Assembly: GCA_017620155.1 (NCBI GenBank)
Contig: JAFZQY010000124.1
Location: 1-61,972, forward strand
DNA: 61,972 bases
Reading direction: 5' to 3'
Source of the DNA: Lachnospiraceae bacterium
Lineage (GTDB): Bacteria; Bacillota; Clostridia; Lachnospirales; Lachnospiraceae
Part shown: positions 45,069-54,005 of the stretch, in pieces
How the letters are laid out: every line of letters begins with the position of its first letter
Position numbering within the stretch: the stretch's first letter is position 1
Made by a program: the position numbers and the translations under genes
The notes under the pieces: model-generated
What the model saw: only the letters and a program-made list of their open reading frames with translations
The model's database searches: none
What the model was told of the DNA's origin: nothing

Positions 45069-45584
45069 ATGGAGATAAAAGCTATCCTTGGAGATATAAC
45101 TAAACAGACTGATGTCGAAGCAATAGTAAATGCCGCAAATGAGAGCCTTTTAGGCGGCGGTGGTGTAGACGGTGCGATACATCGCGCAGCCGGCCCTAAG
45201 CTTCTCGAAGAGTGCCGGACTCTTCACGGATGTCCGACCGGAGAAGCGAAGATCACTTTGGGCTATAGCCTGCCCTGCGAATATGTGATCCATACTGTCG
45301 GTCCGGTATGGTTCGGGGGTAAGGACGGCGAACCCGATAAACTCAGGAACTGCTATATCAACTCACTTAAGATAGCGAAGGAAAAAGGCATCCGCAGGAT
45401 CGCTTTTCCGTCCATATCGACAGGAGTATACGGCTATCCCATCGACCGCGCAGCGATAGTTGCGTATGAAGCCGTGAAGGATTTTACCGAGGCTGAACCC
45501 GCCGCATTCGATCTTATCGAGTGGGTCTGCTTTGATGAACGTACGCTGAGAGCGTATACTGATGTAATAGAAAACGGAGATTGA
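45069..45584 (+). CDS. Macro-domain protein, O-acetyl-ADP-ribose deacetylase type
   Basis: A single macro domain of 171 residues. ADP-ribose-binding motifs are present: [35 protein letters not shown] and ISTGVYGYP. It matches the MacroD/YmdB class that removes ADP-ribose from proteins or deacetylates O-acetyl-ADP-ribose. A GGAGG site precedes it. It immediately precedes the MBOAT gene. Confidence 0.95.
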   Translation: MEIKAILGDITKQTDVEAIVNAANESLLGGGGVDGAIHRAAGPKLLEECRTLHGCPTGEAKITLGYSLPCEYVIHTVGPVWFGGKDGEPDKLRNCYINSLKIAKEKGIRRIAFPSISTGVYGYPIDRAAIVAYEAVKDFTEAEPAAFDLIEWVCFDERTLRAYTDVIENGD

Positions 45585-45598
45585 GACGGTGCACGAAG

Positions 45599-46993
45599 AT
45601 GCTTTTTTCAGATCTTAATTTCATATTCAGAGCGCTGCCTCTGTTTCTCATCATATATTACCTGACTCCGTATAAGCTTCGTAAAGCAGTTTTACTGCTG
45701 GCCTCTTTGGCTTTTTATTTATATTCTGCAGGATATTTCGTTATCGTTCTGGTGGGAGCGGTAGTTATCAATTACGCCCTGTCTGCAGGCGTATCCCGTA
45801 AGAAAAAGGTCCCTTTTGTAATATCTCTGGTGATCGATGCCGGATTGCTCGTAATATTCAAGATCACGAGCTGTCTCGGCCTCGGGATTCCTTTTCCCGA
45901 TGGATCGATATTTAACCTGGTGCTCCCGCTCGGGATCAGCTTCTATGCATTCAAACTCATTTCGTATCAGGCCGATCTGTACATGGGCAGGACTAAAAAG
46001 GCATCGTTCATTAATCTGGCCGTCTATATCACGGACTTCACACAGATCGTATCGGGTCCGATAGGCAGATACGGAGATTCCATCGTATGCACCAACAGGA
46101 TAGTATCATCATCCGAGAAGGCTCTCACGCGTATTAAAGGTGCACTTTCCAATATCAGCAACGGTCTTACTTATTTCATTGCGGGATTGTTTCTCAAGAT
46201 CATTCTGGCGGATCATCTGGCGATCCTGTGGAACGAGATCGGAACCATCGGATACGACAGCATATCAACCCCGCTGGCATGGATAGGCGTATTTGTTTAT
46301 TCCATGAATCTGTACCTGGACTTCTGGGGTTATTCGCTGATGGCCGCGGGGCTGGGCGTGATGCTCGGAGGTGTTTTCGTCCGGAACTTCAAGAATCCGT
46401 ATGCCGCAAAGTCAGTCAGTGACTTTTATCGCAGATGGCATATCACATTAGGGGACTGGTTCAGGGATTATATCTATATACCTCTTGGCGGAAGCAGATG
46501 CGGAAGCCTTAGAACGATCTTCAGCCTGAGCGTAGTGTGGTTTCTGACCGGATTATGGCACGGAGTCACCGTCAATTATCTGATATGGGCGGGGATACTT
46601 CTTATCCTGATCATATGCGAGAAATTCATTCTCTCGCGCAATGAAACACTGTATTCGATAGTAGGCCGCATCAATGTCTGGGTCATCATCCCCCTCACCT
46701 GGATCGTATTTGCGATCAGATCCTTTGGCGATCTTGAGGTGTATTTCATGCGTCTGTTCGGGCTTGTTCCTTCATCGGCCGTCATAAACGCTTCGGATTA
46801 TTCGGGGATACTTTCGGAGGGCTGGGTTTATATCGCGGCATCCGCGGTCATTCTTTTGCCCGGTATCCGTACATCGTTTATAGAGCACAGACGGGGAAAA
46901 GTCTGGTCGGTGCTTCTTTTCATTATGTTCTGGCTGAGTATTTACAGTATATGCGGAGCGGTAACCAATCCGTTCATGTACATGAGTTTCTGA
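45599..46993 (+). CDS. MBOAT-family O-acyltransferase (AlgI/DltB-like)
   Basis: The start is taken as ATG 45599, which gives the usual MLFSDLNFIF beginning; TTG 45581 overlaps the preceding stop. The 464-residue polytopic protein has about ten to twelve helices. The family motif is clear: SDFYRRWHITLGDWFRDYIYIP, then WFLTGLWHG with the catalytic His. It moves acyl groups, usually acetyl, across the membrane to a surface polysaccharide. An SGNH protein that would finish the transfer is encoded three bases downstream. The polymer acted on is unknown. Confidence 0.93.
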   Translation: MLFSDLNFIFRALPLFLIIYYLTPYKLRKAVLLLASLAFYLYSAGYFVIVLVGAVVINYALSAGVSRKKKVPFVISLVIDAGLLVIFKITSCLGLGIPFPDGSIFNLVLPLGISFYAFKLISYQADLYMGRTKKASFINLAVYITDFTQIVSGPIGRYGDSIVCTNRIVSSSEKALTRIKGALSNISNGLTYFIAGLFLKIILADHLAILWNEIGTIGYDSISTPLAWIGVFVYSMNLYLDFWGYSLMAAGLGVMLGGVFVRNFKNPYAAKSVSDFYRRWHITLGDWFRDYIYIPLGGSRCGSLRTIFSLSVVWFLTGLWHGVTVNYLIWAGILLILIICEKFILSRNETLYSIVGRINVWVIIPLTWIVFAIRSFGDLEVYFMRLFGLVPSSAVINASDYSGILSEGWVYIAASAVILLPGIRTSFIEHRRGKVWSVLLFIMFWLSIYSICGAVTNPFMYMSF

Positions 46994-46996
46994 TAG

Positions 46997-48169
46997 ATGG
47001 CTAAAAGTAAGAAGAAAAAGAGAAGGATAAAAAGCAGAAAGGAAAGTTACTCGCTGCTCATATCATTGATGATATCAGTATTCATCGTTGCAGCCTGGAG
47101 TTATATTCAGCTGCCGCGCATGTATGCTTCCTATGTCTATTCACCCGTCGATCATCCGATCGTTGCGGTAGCCATGCAGGGAATCCATGACGGCGTCTAT
47201 CCGTGGGACGAGCCTTTGGAATATGTGTCTTCGTGGCTTAATCCGAAGTCTGTATCTCAGCAGCCGGTAGAGGAGACAGTTTCGGATACGGATGTTCAGC
47301 CTGCAGAAAGTGAAGTAGTCCAAACTGAAGCCGATACAGGCATAGAAACTATTGAACCGGCTCAGGATACTGTTCCGGATGCTACAGAATCGGGAGACGG
47401 AACAGAAAACCTGACGGAAAGCGGTATCGAACCTGCGACTGAGACGGCAACAGAAGCGGAAACGGCAGCTCAGCCGGTAGAAGATATCTCTCAGGTGGAG
47501 GAAACAGAACCTGCCCCCAAGGATTTCATCGCTGTCAATGACGATTACTTCAGGGATGCGCTTTTCATCGGGGATTCCAGGATGGTCGGACTGTCCGAAT
47601 ACTGCGAACCCCTCGATACCAGAGCTGATTTCTATGTCAAGAAAGCGCTGACCATATACAACATCTTAGACGGAAAGCCCATCAGATCCTTCGACGGCAC
47701 CAGCAAATCCTTATGGGAAGTGCTGGAAGAGAAGCAGTATGCCAAGATCTACATAATGGTAGGAATAAATGAGATAGGTGTAGGAAACTCCGAATATTTC
47801 AAGGATGCCTACTCACAGGTCGTTGACCGTATCAGGGAGGCCGAACCTCATGCACTGATCTTCATCAACAGCATTATGCATGTATCTAAATCGAAGAGTG
47901 ACAGCGACGGCCTGTATAATAATCCGAACATTAATGCCCGGAATGATGCGATAGCTTCACTGGCCGATAACATATCAATCTTTTATCTCAATGTTAACGA
48001 AGCGGTGGATGACGAGAACGGTGCCCTGCGGGCCGATCTTACTTTTGACGACATACATCTGCGCGGCTCATCCTATGAGCCCTGGCATGAATATCTGCTT
48101 TCTCATGGTATCGAAGCAGAGCCCCTTCCGGAGGTCCATCACGTCCTGGAAGGCCATCCTGTCGAATAA
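46997..48169 (+). CDS. SGNH/GDSL-family surface hydrolase or acetyltransferase with acidic spacer
   Basis: A 390-residue protein with a very basic N-terminus and one membrane helix (about 20-42). A spacer of about 85 residues (roughly 90-172) rich in Glu, Thr, Pro, Ala and Ser follows. The SGNH domain then has the nucleophile Ser194 in IGDSRMVG, the Asn in VGINEIG, and the Asp352-His354 pair in DDIH. All catalytic blocks are therefore present. It is co-expressed with the MBOAT protein, the same logic as PatA/PatB or AlgI/AlgJ O-acetylation pairs. It may add or remove acetyl groups on wall polymer. Confidence 0.87.
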   Translation: MAKSKKKKRRIKSRKESYSLLISLMISVFIVAAWSYIQLPRMYASYVYSPVDHPIVAVAMQGIHDGVYPWDEPLEYVSSWLNPKSVSQQPVEETVSDTDVQPAESEVVQTEADTGIETIEPAQDTVPDATESGDGTENLTESGIEPATETATEAETAAQPVEDISQVEETEPAPKDFIAVNDDYFRDALFIGDSRMVGLSEYCEPLDTRADFYVKKALTIYNILDGKPIRSFDGTSKSLWEVLEEKQYAKIYIMVGINEIGVGNSEYFKDAYSQVVDRIREAEPHALIFINSIMHVSKSKSDSDGLYNNPNINARNDAIASLADNISIFYLNVNEAVDDENGALRADLTFDDIHLRGSSYEPWHEYLLSHGIEAEPLPEVHHVLEGHPVE

Positions 48170-48192
48170 AAAAGAAATACTTAAGAAATCAT

Positions 48193-48221
48193 TTGACAAT
48201 TGTTCTGATACGAGTTAAGAT
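48193..48221 (+). promoter_or_regulatory. Promoter of tRNA-Leu(AAG)
   Basis: TTGACA (48193-48198) and TAAGAT (48216-48221), spacing 17 bases. It is 22 bases before the mature tRNA. Confidence 0.85.
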
Positions 48222-48242
48222 ATCACTTGCGTCAAGTCGTAT

Positions 48243-48326
48243 GCGGAAGTGCTGGAACTGGCAGACAGGCTAGACTAAGGATCTAGTGTTGGAAACGACG
48301 TGTGGGTTCAAGTCCCATCTTCCGCA
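48243..48326 (+). tRNA. tRNA-Leu (anticodon AAG)
   Basis: A class II tRNA of 84 bases. Acceptor stem GCGGAAG/CTTCCGC with discriminator A, anticodon stem CTAGA/TCTAG, loop CTAAGGA giving anticodon AAG, long variable arm GTTG-GAAA-CGAC, and T loop TTCAAGT. All stems pair well. An A at position 34 is rare outside tRNA-Arg in bacteria and would be changed to inosine by TadA. CCA is not encoded. Confidence 0.93.
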
Positions 48327-48337
48327 TTATCATTTAT

Positions 48338-48372
48338 AGCATTTCATCAGTAATGATGAAGTGCTTTTTTTG
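48338..48372 (+). terminator. Terminator of tRNA-Leu(AAG)
   Basis: AGCATTTCATCA pairs with TGATGAAGTGCT across loop GTAA (one G-T pair), followed by seven T. The tRNA is a single-gene unit. Confidence 0.9.
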
Positions 48373-48469
48373 TTGATGACAAATCCATTTCAAGTGGTAT
48401 CGATGTTCAAATTATGCTAAAATTATACAGGCTGTATGCCAAATGTGAACGTTTGAGGTTAGCTGATCA

Positions 48470-49387
48470 GTGGTTCATGTTTTTATACTAAATCCCGAAT
48501 ATGTTCAGAAAGGGTTTGCGGAGCAACTCAGACAGAAACTGGCCCGGATACCGGACCTGACTTACTATGTCTTCCTGACTGGTGCGGCCGGAGACGAGAC
48601 CAGGCTTGCTTCCACTATCGAAGATATCTTTCAGGAGGATCAGCTTCGTATCTACAGCTGCGGAGGCATTTATTCGGCTCGTAAGGTGCTGGCCGGGATC
48701 AACGATATCAGCAAGGTTGAACTGGCGATCATTCCCACAGAACCGATCCATTTTCTTGAGGCATTCGGCAAGCAGCAGGATTTTGCCGATATCGAATCCA
48801 TGATCAACGGTTCCGTGACCAGGGTTGACTATATACGTACCAATCACGGAGTCGCGATCAACAGCGTAACGTTCGGATTGGAATCATACGCCTACAGAGG
48901 CCATGACAATCTCATAGGCTTAAGCGTGATGGGACGGGGGCTTATATGGGTTCTTGCCAGTCTTTATGCGCTCATTCTTACTCCCAATTACATGTATTCC
49001 GTTGATATAGAGAAGAATCCCTGCAGATACAGGGCGATGGAGGTCAGCATATACAATGTGCCGATCACTTCGAGTCATACGGTTTTTTCGGATGATTGGA
49101 GCGTTAATGACGGACTTGTCAAGTTTATTCTTGTTTCCAGGTTCGGGGCGATCGGCCGTTTTATCTATGCTATCAGAGCATCCAGACACAAGATCGCATT
49201 CAGCGAGGATAATCCGAAGAACATGATGTGTGACGTCAGCAATGTTAAAGTGCGTCATGAAAACGGCGTTCCGATCTGGGGCTGTCTGGACGGAAGTCTG
49301 ATCAATGCTGTCGACTGGAATATTGATGTTGTAAAGCACGGATTGAAACTGGTTATTCCTGCGAGGTACGAGCATGAAGAACAATAA
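48470..49387 (+). CDS. Diacylglycerol kinase-like protein lacking catalytic motifs
   Basis: GTG 48470 is the only sensible start, with a weak site (GAGG) upstream. The 305-residue protein has the DAGK/YegS fold pattern (VHVFILNPE start, RIYSCGG, IIPTEPIHFLEAFG, HGVAINSVTFGLES). The nucleotide motif that should read GGDGT is CGGIYS (64-69), and the GTGND-type motif is TEPIHF. Key Asp, Gly and Thr residues are therefore gone and kinase activity is unlikely. A hydrophobic stretch lies around 148-170. The gene overlaps the hybrid kinase gene by 14 bases, suggesting it works as its input or partner. Confidence 0.78.
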   Translation: MVHVFILNPEYVQKGFAEQLRQKLARIPDLTYYVFLTGAAGDETRLASTIEDIFQEDQLRIYSCGGIYSARKVLAGINDISKVELAIIPTEPIHFLEAFGKQQDFADIESMINGSVTRVDYIRTNHGVAINSVTFGLESYAYRGHDNLIGLSVMGRGLIWVLASLYALILTPNYMYSVDIEKNPCRYRAMEVSIYNVPITSSHTVFSDDWSVNDGLVKFILVSRFGAIGRFIYAIRASRHKIAFSEDNPKNMMCDVSNVKVRHENGVPIWGCLDGSLINAVDWNIDVVKHGLKLVIPARYEHEEQ

Positions 49388-51779
49388 GCTCGGCGTCATC
49401 ATCAATATGATCTGCAGTTTCATAGTGATCATCATCTATCTGATCATAATCAACACTGCGAGTGATCTGATGGAGAGTCAGATCGTTTTTCTGAATCTGT
49501 TTTTGGCGATAGCCTGTGTGGTTCTTATCGTCAGTGCATTAAGTTCCGATATCAATCCGCGTATTCCGAAACTTGTAATAGTTCTGTTGTATGCCGCACT
49601 TTGTGTGGTATCCCTGTTCGTTAACGGAAGCAATTATATGCTTTTCCAGCTTATGATGCTTTCTCTCGGAGCAATTTCGCTCCTGATGAGCAGGAATTCG
49701 TTCCATCTGATGATGGCATTAAATACTTTGCTAGCCCTGGTGTTATGGGTTATCCCCATACCCGGTGTAGACTATGCCTTTTCAAACAGGGATTATGCGC
49801 TTAATCTGCTGATCCTGGCATCCGAATATGTGATCCTATATATCGTATTAAGCGCCATTCACAGAAGGGAAATGCTTCAGATAGAGTCCAACCAGACTGT
49901 TGAAGAACTTATCAAGGTCATCGGCGCCAAGAGAGAAGCCGCCATGGATGCCAGCCGTGCCAAGAGTGACTTCCTTGCAAATATGTCCCATGAGATCAGA
50001 ACTCCCATAAATGCGATCCTGGGATTTAATGAGATGATCCTCAGAGAGAATTCGGATGCGAACGTCAACGAATTTGCTCTGGATATCAGAAGCTCAGGCA
50101 ATTCACTGCTTGCTCTGATCAATGACATACTCGATTTCTCCAAGATCGAAGCCGGCAAAATGGAGATCCTGCCCGTAACATATGATCTGGGAACCATGCT
50201 TAACGACATGATCAATGTCATCGGATTCAGGGCATCGGAGAAAGGCTTAAGTCTCAAGTTTGACGTGGATCCGTCTGTTCCGCATGTATTATACGGAGAT
50301 GAGGTCAGGATCAAACAGGTCATCACCAATATACTTACCAATGCCGTCAAATATACACAGGAAGGTTATGTGGACATGACGGTGGGCTTTGAACAGATAG
50401 ATGACTATCAGATCATGCTCAAGGTCAGTGTAACTGATACGGGACAGGGCATAAAGGAAGAAGATATAGATAAACTCTATCAGCCGTTTGAGCGTGTGGA
50501 CGGTGTTAAGAACCGCAATATCGAGGGTACCGGACTTGGCATTCCGTTGACTTGTACGATCCTGGGCCTGATGGGTTCCAAACTCGATATACAGTCGACA
50601 TACGGTGTGGGCTCCACTTTCTCTTTTATGCTCAGACAGGAAGTGGAGAACTGGGAGCCTCTCGGATCTCTTGATGAGGCGATCCGCAGGGCCAAGGCGG
50701 AGACAACTGAAGAACATCAGTACTTCAAGGCTCCGGCTGCCAGAATACTCACTGTCGATGATATACCTCTTAACCTCAAGGTATTCCAGTCGCTCCTTGC
50801 CAGAACCGAGATCCGCATAGATACGGCTTCCGGCGGTATGGAAGCTCTGTCCTTGATGCGTAAGACCAAATACGATATGGTTTTCCTGGATCATATGATG
50901 CCCGAGATGGATGGTCTGGAAACATTTGAACGAATGAAGTCGGACAGATTCAATGTCAACCGCTACGATACGCCCGTCATAGCACTTACTGCCAATGCGG
51001 TATCGGGAGCGCGTGAACTTTACATGGACAAAGGGTTTGAAGATTATCTGACCAAACCCATCAATTCGATCAAACTGGAGAATCTGATCCTTAAATACCT
51101 GGATCCTTCGCTTGTGACCATGATCGACAAGGAGGAAGAACAGGAGAGTAAGGAGGATGAAGTATCCTCCGAGATGAAGGACTTCCTGAGCGCTGTCCGT
51201 AAGATCCCCATGATCGAGGTCAATGTCGGTGTGGATGCTTCGGGCGGAGTAGAACTGTACAAAAGCGTTCTGCATGACTATATGGAGACCATTGAGCCGT
51301 ATTCGGCCAGAATAGAAGGCTTCTATAATGAGCGTGACCTTGATAACTACCGTATTCAGGTTCATGCACTTAAGAGCACATCGCGTATGGCCGGTGCTTC
51401 CAGAGTATCGGAACTGGCCAGAGAACTGGAACGTGCCGCAGACACGGGAAATCTGGAATTCATCCAGGAGAACACCGCAGAACTCTTAAGGCTGTATCGT
51501 GAGCTCAGGGATCCGCTCAAGGCCGTATTCGGAGTGGCTGATGAGCAGGACGACAGACCCGAGATAGATCCGGGGATGTTTAAAGAAGGATTGACGGCCA
51601 TGAGAGAAGCTGTTGATTCATTTGACTATGATCTGATAGAATCTGTTATGTCCGAATTTGAGAATTACCGCATGCCGAACGGCTTTGATGAGGATTATTC
51701 GAAACTTAAGCTTCTTATCGCCGAAGTTGCCGGAGACGATATAGCGGCTTTGCTTGATAAATGTTTGGAGAAACTGTGA
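49374..51779 (+). CDS. Hybrid sensor histidine kinase with receiver and Hpt domains
   Basis: An 801-residue protein. Residues 1-163 hold about six membrane helices with very short outside loops. Then come HisKA (His206 in MSHEIRTPI), the ATPase domain (N box ILTNAVKYT, G1 DTGQGI, G2 GTGLGIPL), a receiver domain (Asp506 in VFLDHMMPEMDG; Lys in LTKPIN) and an Hpt domain (His664 in VHALKSTSR). The phosphorelay is complete up to Hpt, but no DNA-binding regulator is encoded next to it. The signal is probably sensed in the membrane or through the overlapping lipid-kinase-like protein. Confidence 0.95.
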   Translation: MKNNKLGVIINMICSFIVIIIYLIIINTASDLMESQIVFLNLFLAIACVVLIVSALSSDINPRIPKLVIVLLYAALCVVSLFVNGSNYMLFQLMMLSLGAISLLMSRNSFHLMMALNTLLALVLWVIPIPGVDYAFSNRDYALNLLILASEYVILYIVLSAIHRREMLQIESNQTVEELIKVIGAKREAAMDASRAKSDFLANMSHEIRTPINAILGFNEMILRENSDANVNEFALDIRSSGNSLLALINDILDFSKIEAGKMEILPVTYDLGTMLNDMINVIGFRASEKGLSLKFDVDPSVPHVLYGDEVRIKQVITNILTNAVKYTQEGYVDMTVGFEQIDDYQIMLKVSVTDTGQGIKEEDIDKLYQPFERVDGVKNRNIEGTGLGIPLTCTILGLMGSKLDIQSTYGVGSTFSFMLRQEVENWEPLGSLDEAIRRAKAETTEEHQYFKAPAARILTVDDIPLNLKVFQSLLARTEIRIDTASGGMEALSLMRKTKYDMVFLDHMMPEMDGLETFERMKSDRFNVNRYDTPVIALTANAVSGARELYMDKGFEDYLTKPINSIKLENLILKYLDPSLVTMIDKEEEQESKEDEVSSEMKDFLSAVRKIPMIEVNVGVDASGGVELYKSVLHDYMETIEPYSARIEGFYNERDLDNYRIQVHALKSTSRMAGASRVSELARELERAADTGNLEFIQENTAELLRLYRELRDPLKAVFGVADEQDDRPEIDPGMFKEGLTAMREAVDSFDYDLIESVMSEFENYRMPNGFDEDYSKLKLLIAEVAGDDIAALLDKCLEKL

Positions 51780-51787
51780 GGAGTATC

Positions 51788-53455
51788 ATGAGAAAGGCAT
51801 TACTGAAAATATTAGGCTTGATGACTGCGTTTCTGATATGTCTGTCTTTTGCGTTAGCGCTTGATCAGACTGAGGCTTATGCGGCCGAAGGCGGCATCGC
51901 ATCTGATGTATTTGTGTATGTTCCGTTCGGAGAAGGACGAAGCGTCAATATTTCTCTTACCGATGTCGGCGGCAGAACCTGTCTTTTCCTTCCTTCCGAC
52001 ATGAGCGTTACCGGCGTGGTATTCCATTATGATACGGAGAGTGAAGAGATAAGATTTGCAGACGGAACCGTTCTGGTACCGGATACCGCTGTCGATATAA
52101 GCAGGTATCTTTCCAAGGATACGGGTGACGGAAGCCGCGTGCTCACCCTTACGACAGTCAAGGCCGGAGCCGAGGCTTCATATGATATCTATGTGATGCA
52201 GTCTGCCAATATACCCAGCGTATTCATAACCAGTTCCGATCCGGCTCACGGCAGGACCTATGTAGATGAATCCAAATCTAATAAGGCGACCGGCTCCATG
52301 ACCATGCTCACATCTTCCGGAGCAGTCGTTTATGACGGCGCATTAAGCCAGATCAAAGCCAGAGGAAATACTACTTTTAATGCCGATAAGAAGGCTTACC
52401 AGATCAAATTGGGTGCGGCCGTGGATCTTACCCAGACAAGCTCAGCCCAGGCGAATAAGACATGGATCCTTCTTGCGAATGCATATGATCCGACACTTAT
52501 CCATAACACTGCGGCGTACAGAATGGCGGATTCCTTCGGATTGAACGCACCTGATTGCAGACCTGTAGACCTGTATTATGACGGTATCTACAGGGGCAAT
52601 TATCTGCTCTGCGAGAAAGTCCAGACCGGTACGGGGCGTGTGGAGATCCCGGATCTTGAGAAGATGACCGATGATGCAAATTCGGGCAAGGATCTGTCAA
52701 AGCTTCAGACAGCGACCGGTGCAAACAGATACGGCGATATATATCAGTATGTAACGGGAGTGAAAACTCCGGATAGCTATGACGGCGGATATCTTCTCGA
52801 ACTTGATAATGCATATTACAAGGGGGAGAGAAGTTACTTCATCACATCGACCGGAGTGGCATTTGTAGTCAAGAGTCCCGAAAACTGCTCCAAAGAAGAG
52901 ATGATATACATCTCCGAGTATGTTGAAGAGATGATATCAGCTTCGTTAAACGGCGGCGTTAATCCCATGACCGAAAAGAGCGTATGGGATTATATCGATC
53001 TTAAATCGCTTGCAAGATTCTTTGTATTGCAGGAGACGGTATGCAATGCGGATTCATTTGCGAGCTCCAACTATTTCTATCTGGCGGGAGCAGGTGAGCC
53101 GATGGTAGCCGGCCCTGTATGGGATTTCGATGATTCGTACGGCATAAGAGATGACAGGACTTCCGCAGAAGGCTTCGTCGGGGGCACTTTCATTGAGCCG
53201 TTCATGAACCTGCCCGAATTCAGGAAAGAAGTTAAGAACTTCGTATCTTCGGGAACATACACCAAGGCTGTTTCCGGCAAGATCGATACATATGTCTCCG
53301 AGATAGCAGCTTCCCAGAAGATGAACCGCATATTGTGGAATGATTCGGACCAGATGTATACCAAGCTCGAGTCTTATGATGCCGATATCACTTATATGAA
53401 GAACTATGCTGCATCCAGAGTTAAGTGGCTTAAGGGCGTCTTTGCCACCTGGTAA
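51788..53455 (+). CDS. CotH-family secreted protein kinase
   Basis: The start is ATG 51788 after GTGAGGAG, giving 555 residues. Residues 1-30 form a signal peptide ending near AYAAEGG. An N-terminal beta-rich domain (about 35-155) precedes the CotH domain, with KARGNTTFNADKKAYQIKL (basic/nucleotide region), YLLCEKVQTG and the metal motif WDFDDSYG (445-452). It has no membrane anchor after cleavage, so it is probably released or held at the wall. It is the second CotH gene in the window and, unlike the first, has no VTC or DUF4956 partner. It lies eight bases after the hybrid kinase gene. Confidence 0.85.
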   Translation: MRKALLKILGLMTAFLICLSFALALDQTEAYAAEGGIASDVFVYVPFGEGRSVNISLTDVGGRTCLFLPSDMSVTGVVFHYDTESEEIRFADGTVLVPDTAVDISRYLSKDTGDGSRVLTLTTVKAGAEASYDIYVMQSANIPSVFITSSDPAHGRTYVDESKSNKATGSMTMLTSSGAVVYDGALSQIKARGNTTFNADKKAYQIKLGAAVDLTQTSSAQANKTWILLANAYDPTLIHNTAAYRMADSFGLNAPDCRPVDLYYDGIYRGNYLLCEKVQTGTGRVEIPDLEKMTDDANSGKDLSKLQTATGANRYGDIYQYVTGVKTPDSYDGGYLLELDNAYYKGERSYFITSTGVAFVVKSPENCSKEEMIYISEYVEEMISASLNGGVNPMTEKSVWDYIDLKSLARFFVLQETVCNADSFASSNYFYLAGAGEPMVAGPVWDFDDSYGIRDDRTSAEGFVGGTFIEPFMNLPEFRKEVKNFVSSGTYTKAVSGKIDTYVSEIAASQKMNRILWNDSDQMYTKLESYDADITYMKNYAASRVKWLKGVFATW

Positions 53456-53482
53456 AGAATATTCGAACCCTTTTTCTCATAA

Positions 53483-53511
53483 TTGACAACTTAGATTCTT
53501 TGCTGTATTAT
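53483..53511 (+). promoter_or_regulatory. Promoter of tRNA-Leu(CAG)
   Basis: TTGACA (53483-53488) and TATTAT (53506-53511), spacing 17. The tRNA starts 13 bases after the -10 box, so the leader is only a few bases. Confidence 0.85.
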
Positions 53512-53523
53512 ACAGTTTGTCGC

Positions 53524-53607
53524 GCAGGAATGGCGGAATTGGCAGACGCGCACGGTTCAGGTCCGTGTGGTAGCAATACCATGAGAGTTCAAGTCTCTTT
53601 TCCTGCA
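53524..53607 (+). tRNA. tRNA-Leu (anticodon CAG)
   Basis: Class II tRNA with acceptor stem GCAGGAA/TTCCTGC, anticodon stem CACGG/CCGTG, loop TTCAGGT giving CAG, a long variable arm and T loop TTCAAGT. CCA is not encoded. It reads CUG codons. Confidence 0.95.
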
Positions 53608-53615
53608 CTGAAAAG

Positions 53616-53647
53616 CCGCCGGATTTAGATCCGGCGGTATCTTTTTT
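53616..53647 (+). terminator. Terminator of tRNA-Leu(CAG)
   Basis: CCGCCGGAT and ATCCGGCGG with loop TTAG, followed by TATCTTTTTT. It is a strong terminator, and the following gene starts 29 bases later without an obvious promoter of its own. Confidence 0.9.
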
Positions 53648-53675
53648 AACAGCGTGGAAGACGCTAGGAGGTAAC

Positions 53676-53993
53676 ATGGCAGACACTATAGAATTCAGAT
53701 ACGATACCCAGCTTTTACTTGATAAGTACAACACCGAAGGAGTGGATGTTGACGATCTGGCCGATGATCTCGTTGACGAGGTCAGGGATCATATCCTTGA
53801 AGCATTTAAGGGCGATTGCCTCGTGGTCGCAGCGGACAGCGGTGAGGACGAATTCGGAGAGAAGGCAACTCTTAAGCTTCATTTCCATACCAATGAGCCC
53901 TGGGATGTACTTAAGTACTGCAGGAGCCTCGGCGAGATCTACGATATAGTTGTGGAAGACATGGACAGACAGTCCAGAGATTTAAAGGGCTGA
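53676..53993 (+). CDS. Stand-alone FakA/YloV middle-domain-like protein
   Basis: A 105-residue acidic protein with AGGAGG before its start. It resembles the repeated domain in the C-terminal part of fatty-acid kinase subunit FakA (YloV): a start like TEF (here TIEFRYD), GDCLVVAADSG, KLHFHTNEPWDVLKYC and GEIYDIVVEDM. The zinc-binding HxHT of FakA is kept as HFHT, whereas the Cys that usually precedes TEF is Ile. The DhaL ATP-binding domain is absent, so it cannot be a kinase by itself. It might bind a FakB-type protein or metal. trpS follows after 12 bases. Confidence 0.72.
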   Translation: MADTIEFRYDTQLLLDKYNTEGVDVDDLADDLVDEVRDHILEAFKGDCLVVAADSGEDEFGEKATLKLHFHTNEPWDVLKYCRSLGEIYDIVVEDMDRQSRDLKG

Positions 53994-54005
53994 CAGGGTA
54001 AAGTT

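Noticed and set aside
50289-51365. Minus-strand open frame of 358 residues
   Set aside because: It is antisense to the ATPase, receiver and Hpt domains of the hybrid kinase; no motif of its own.
53994-54005. Possible T-box leader before trpS (also considered before cysS)
   Set aside because: Only 12 bases separate trpS from the preceding gene, and no T-box sequence or antiterminator stem is seen before either synthetase.
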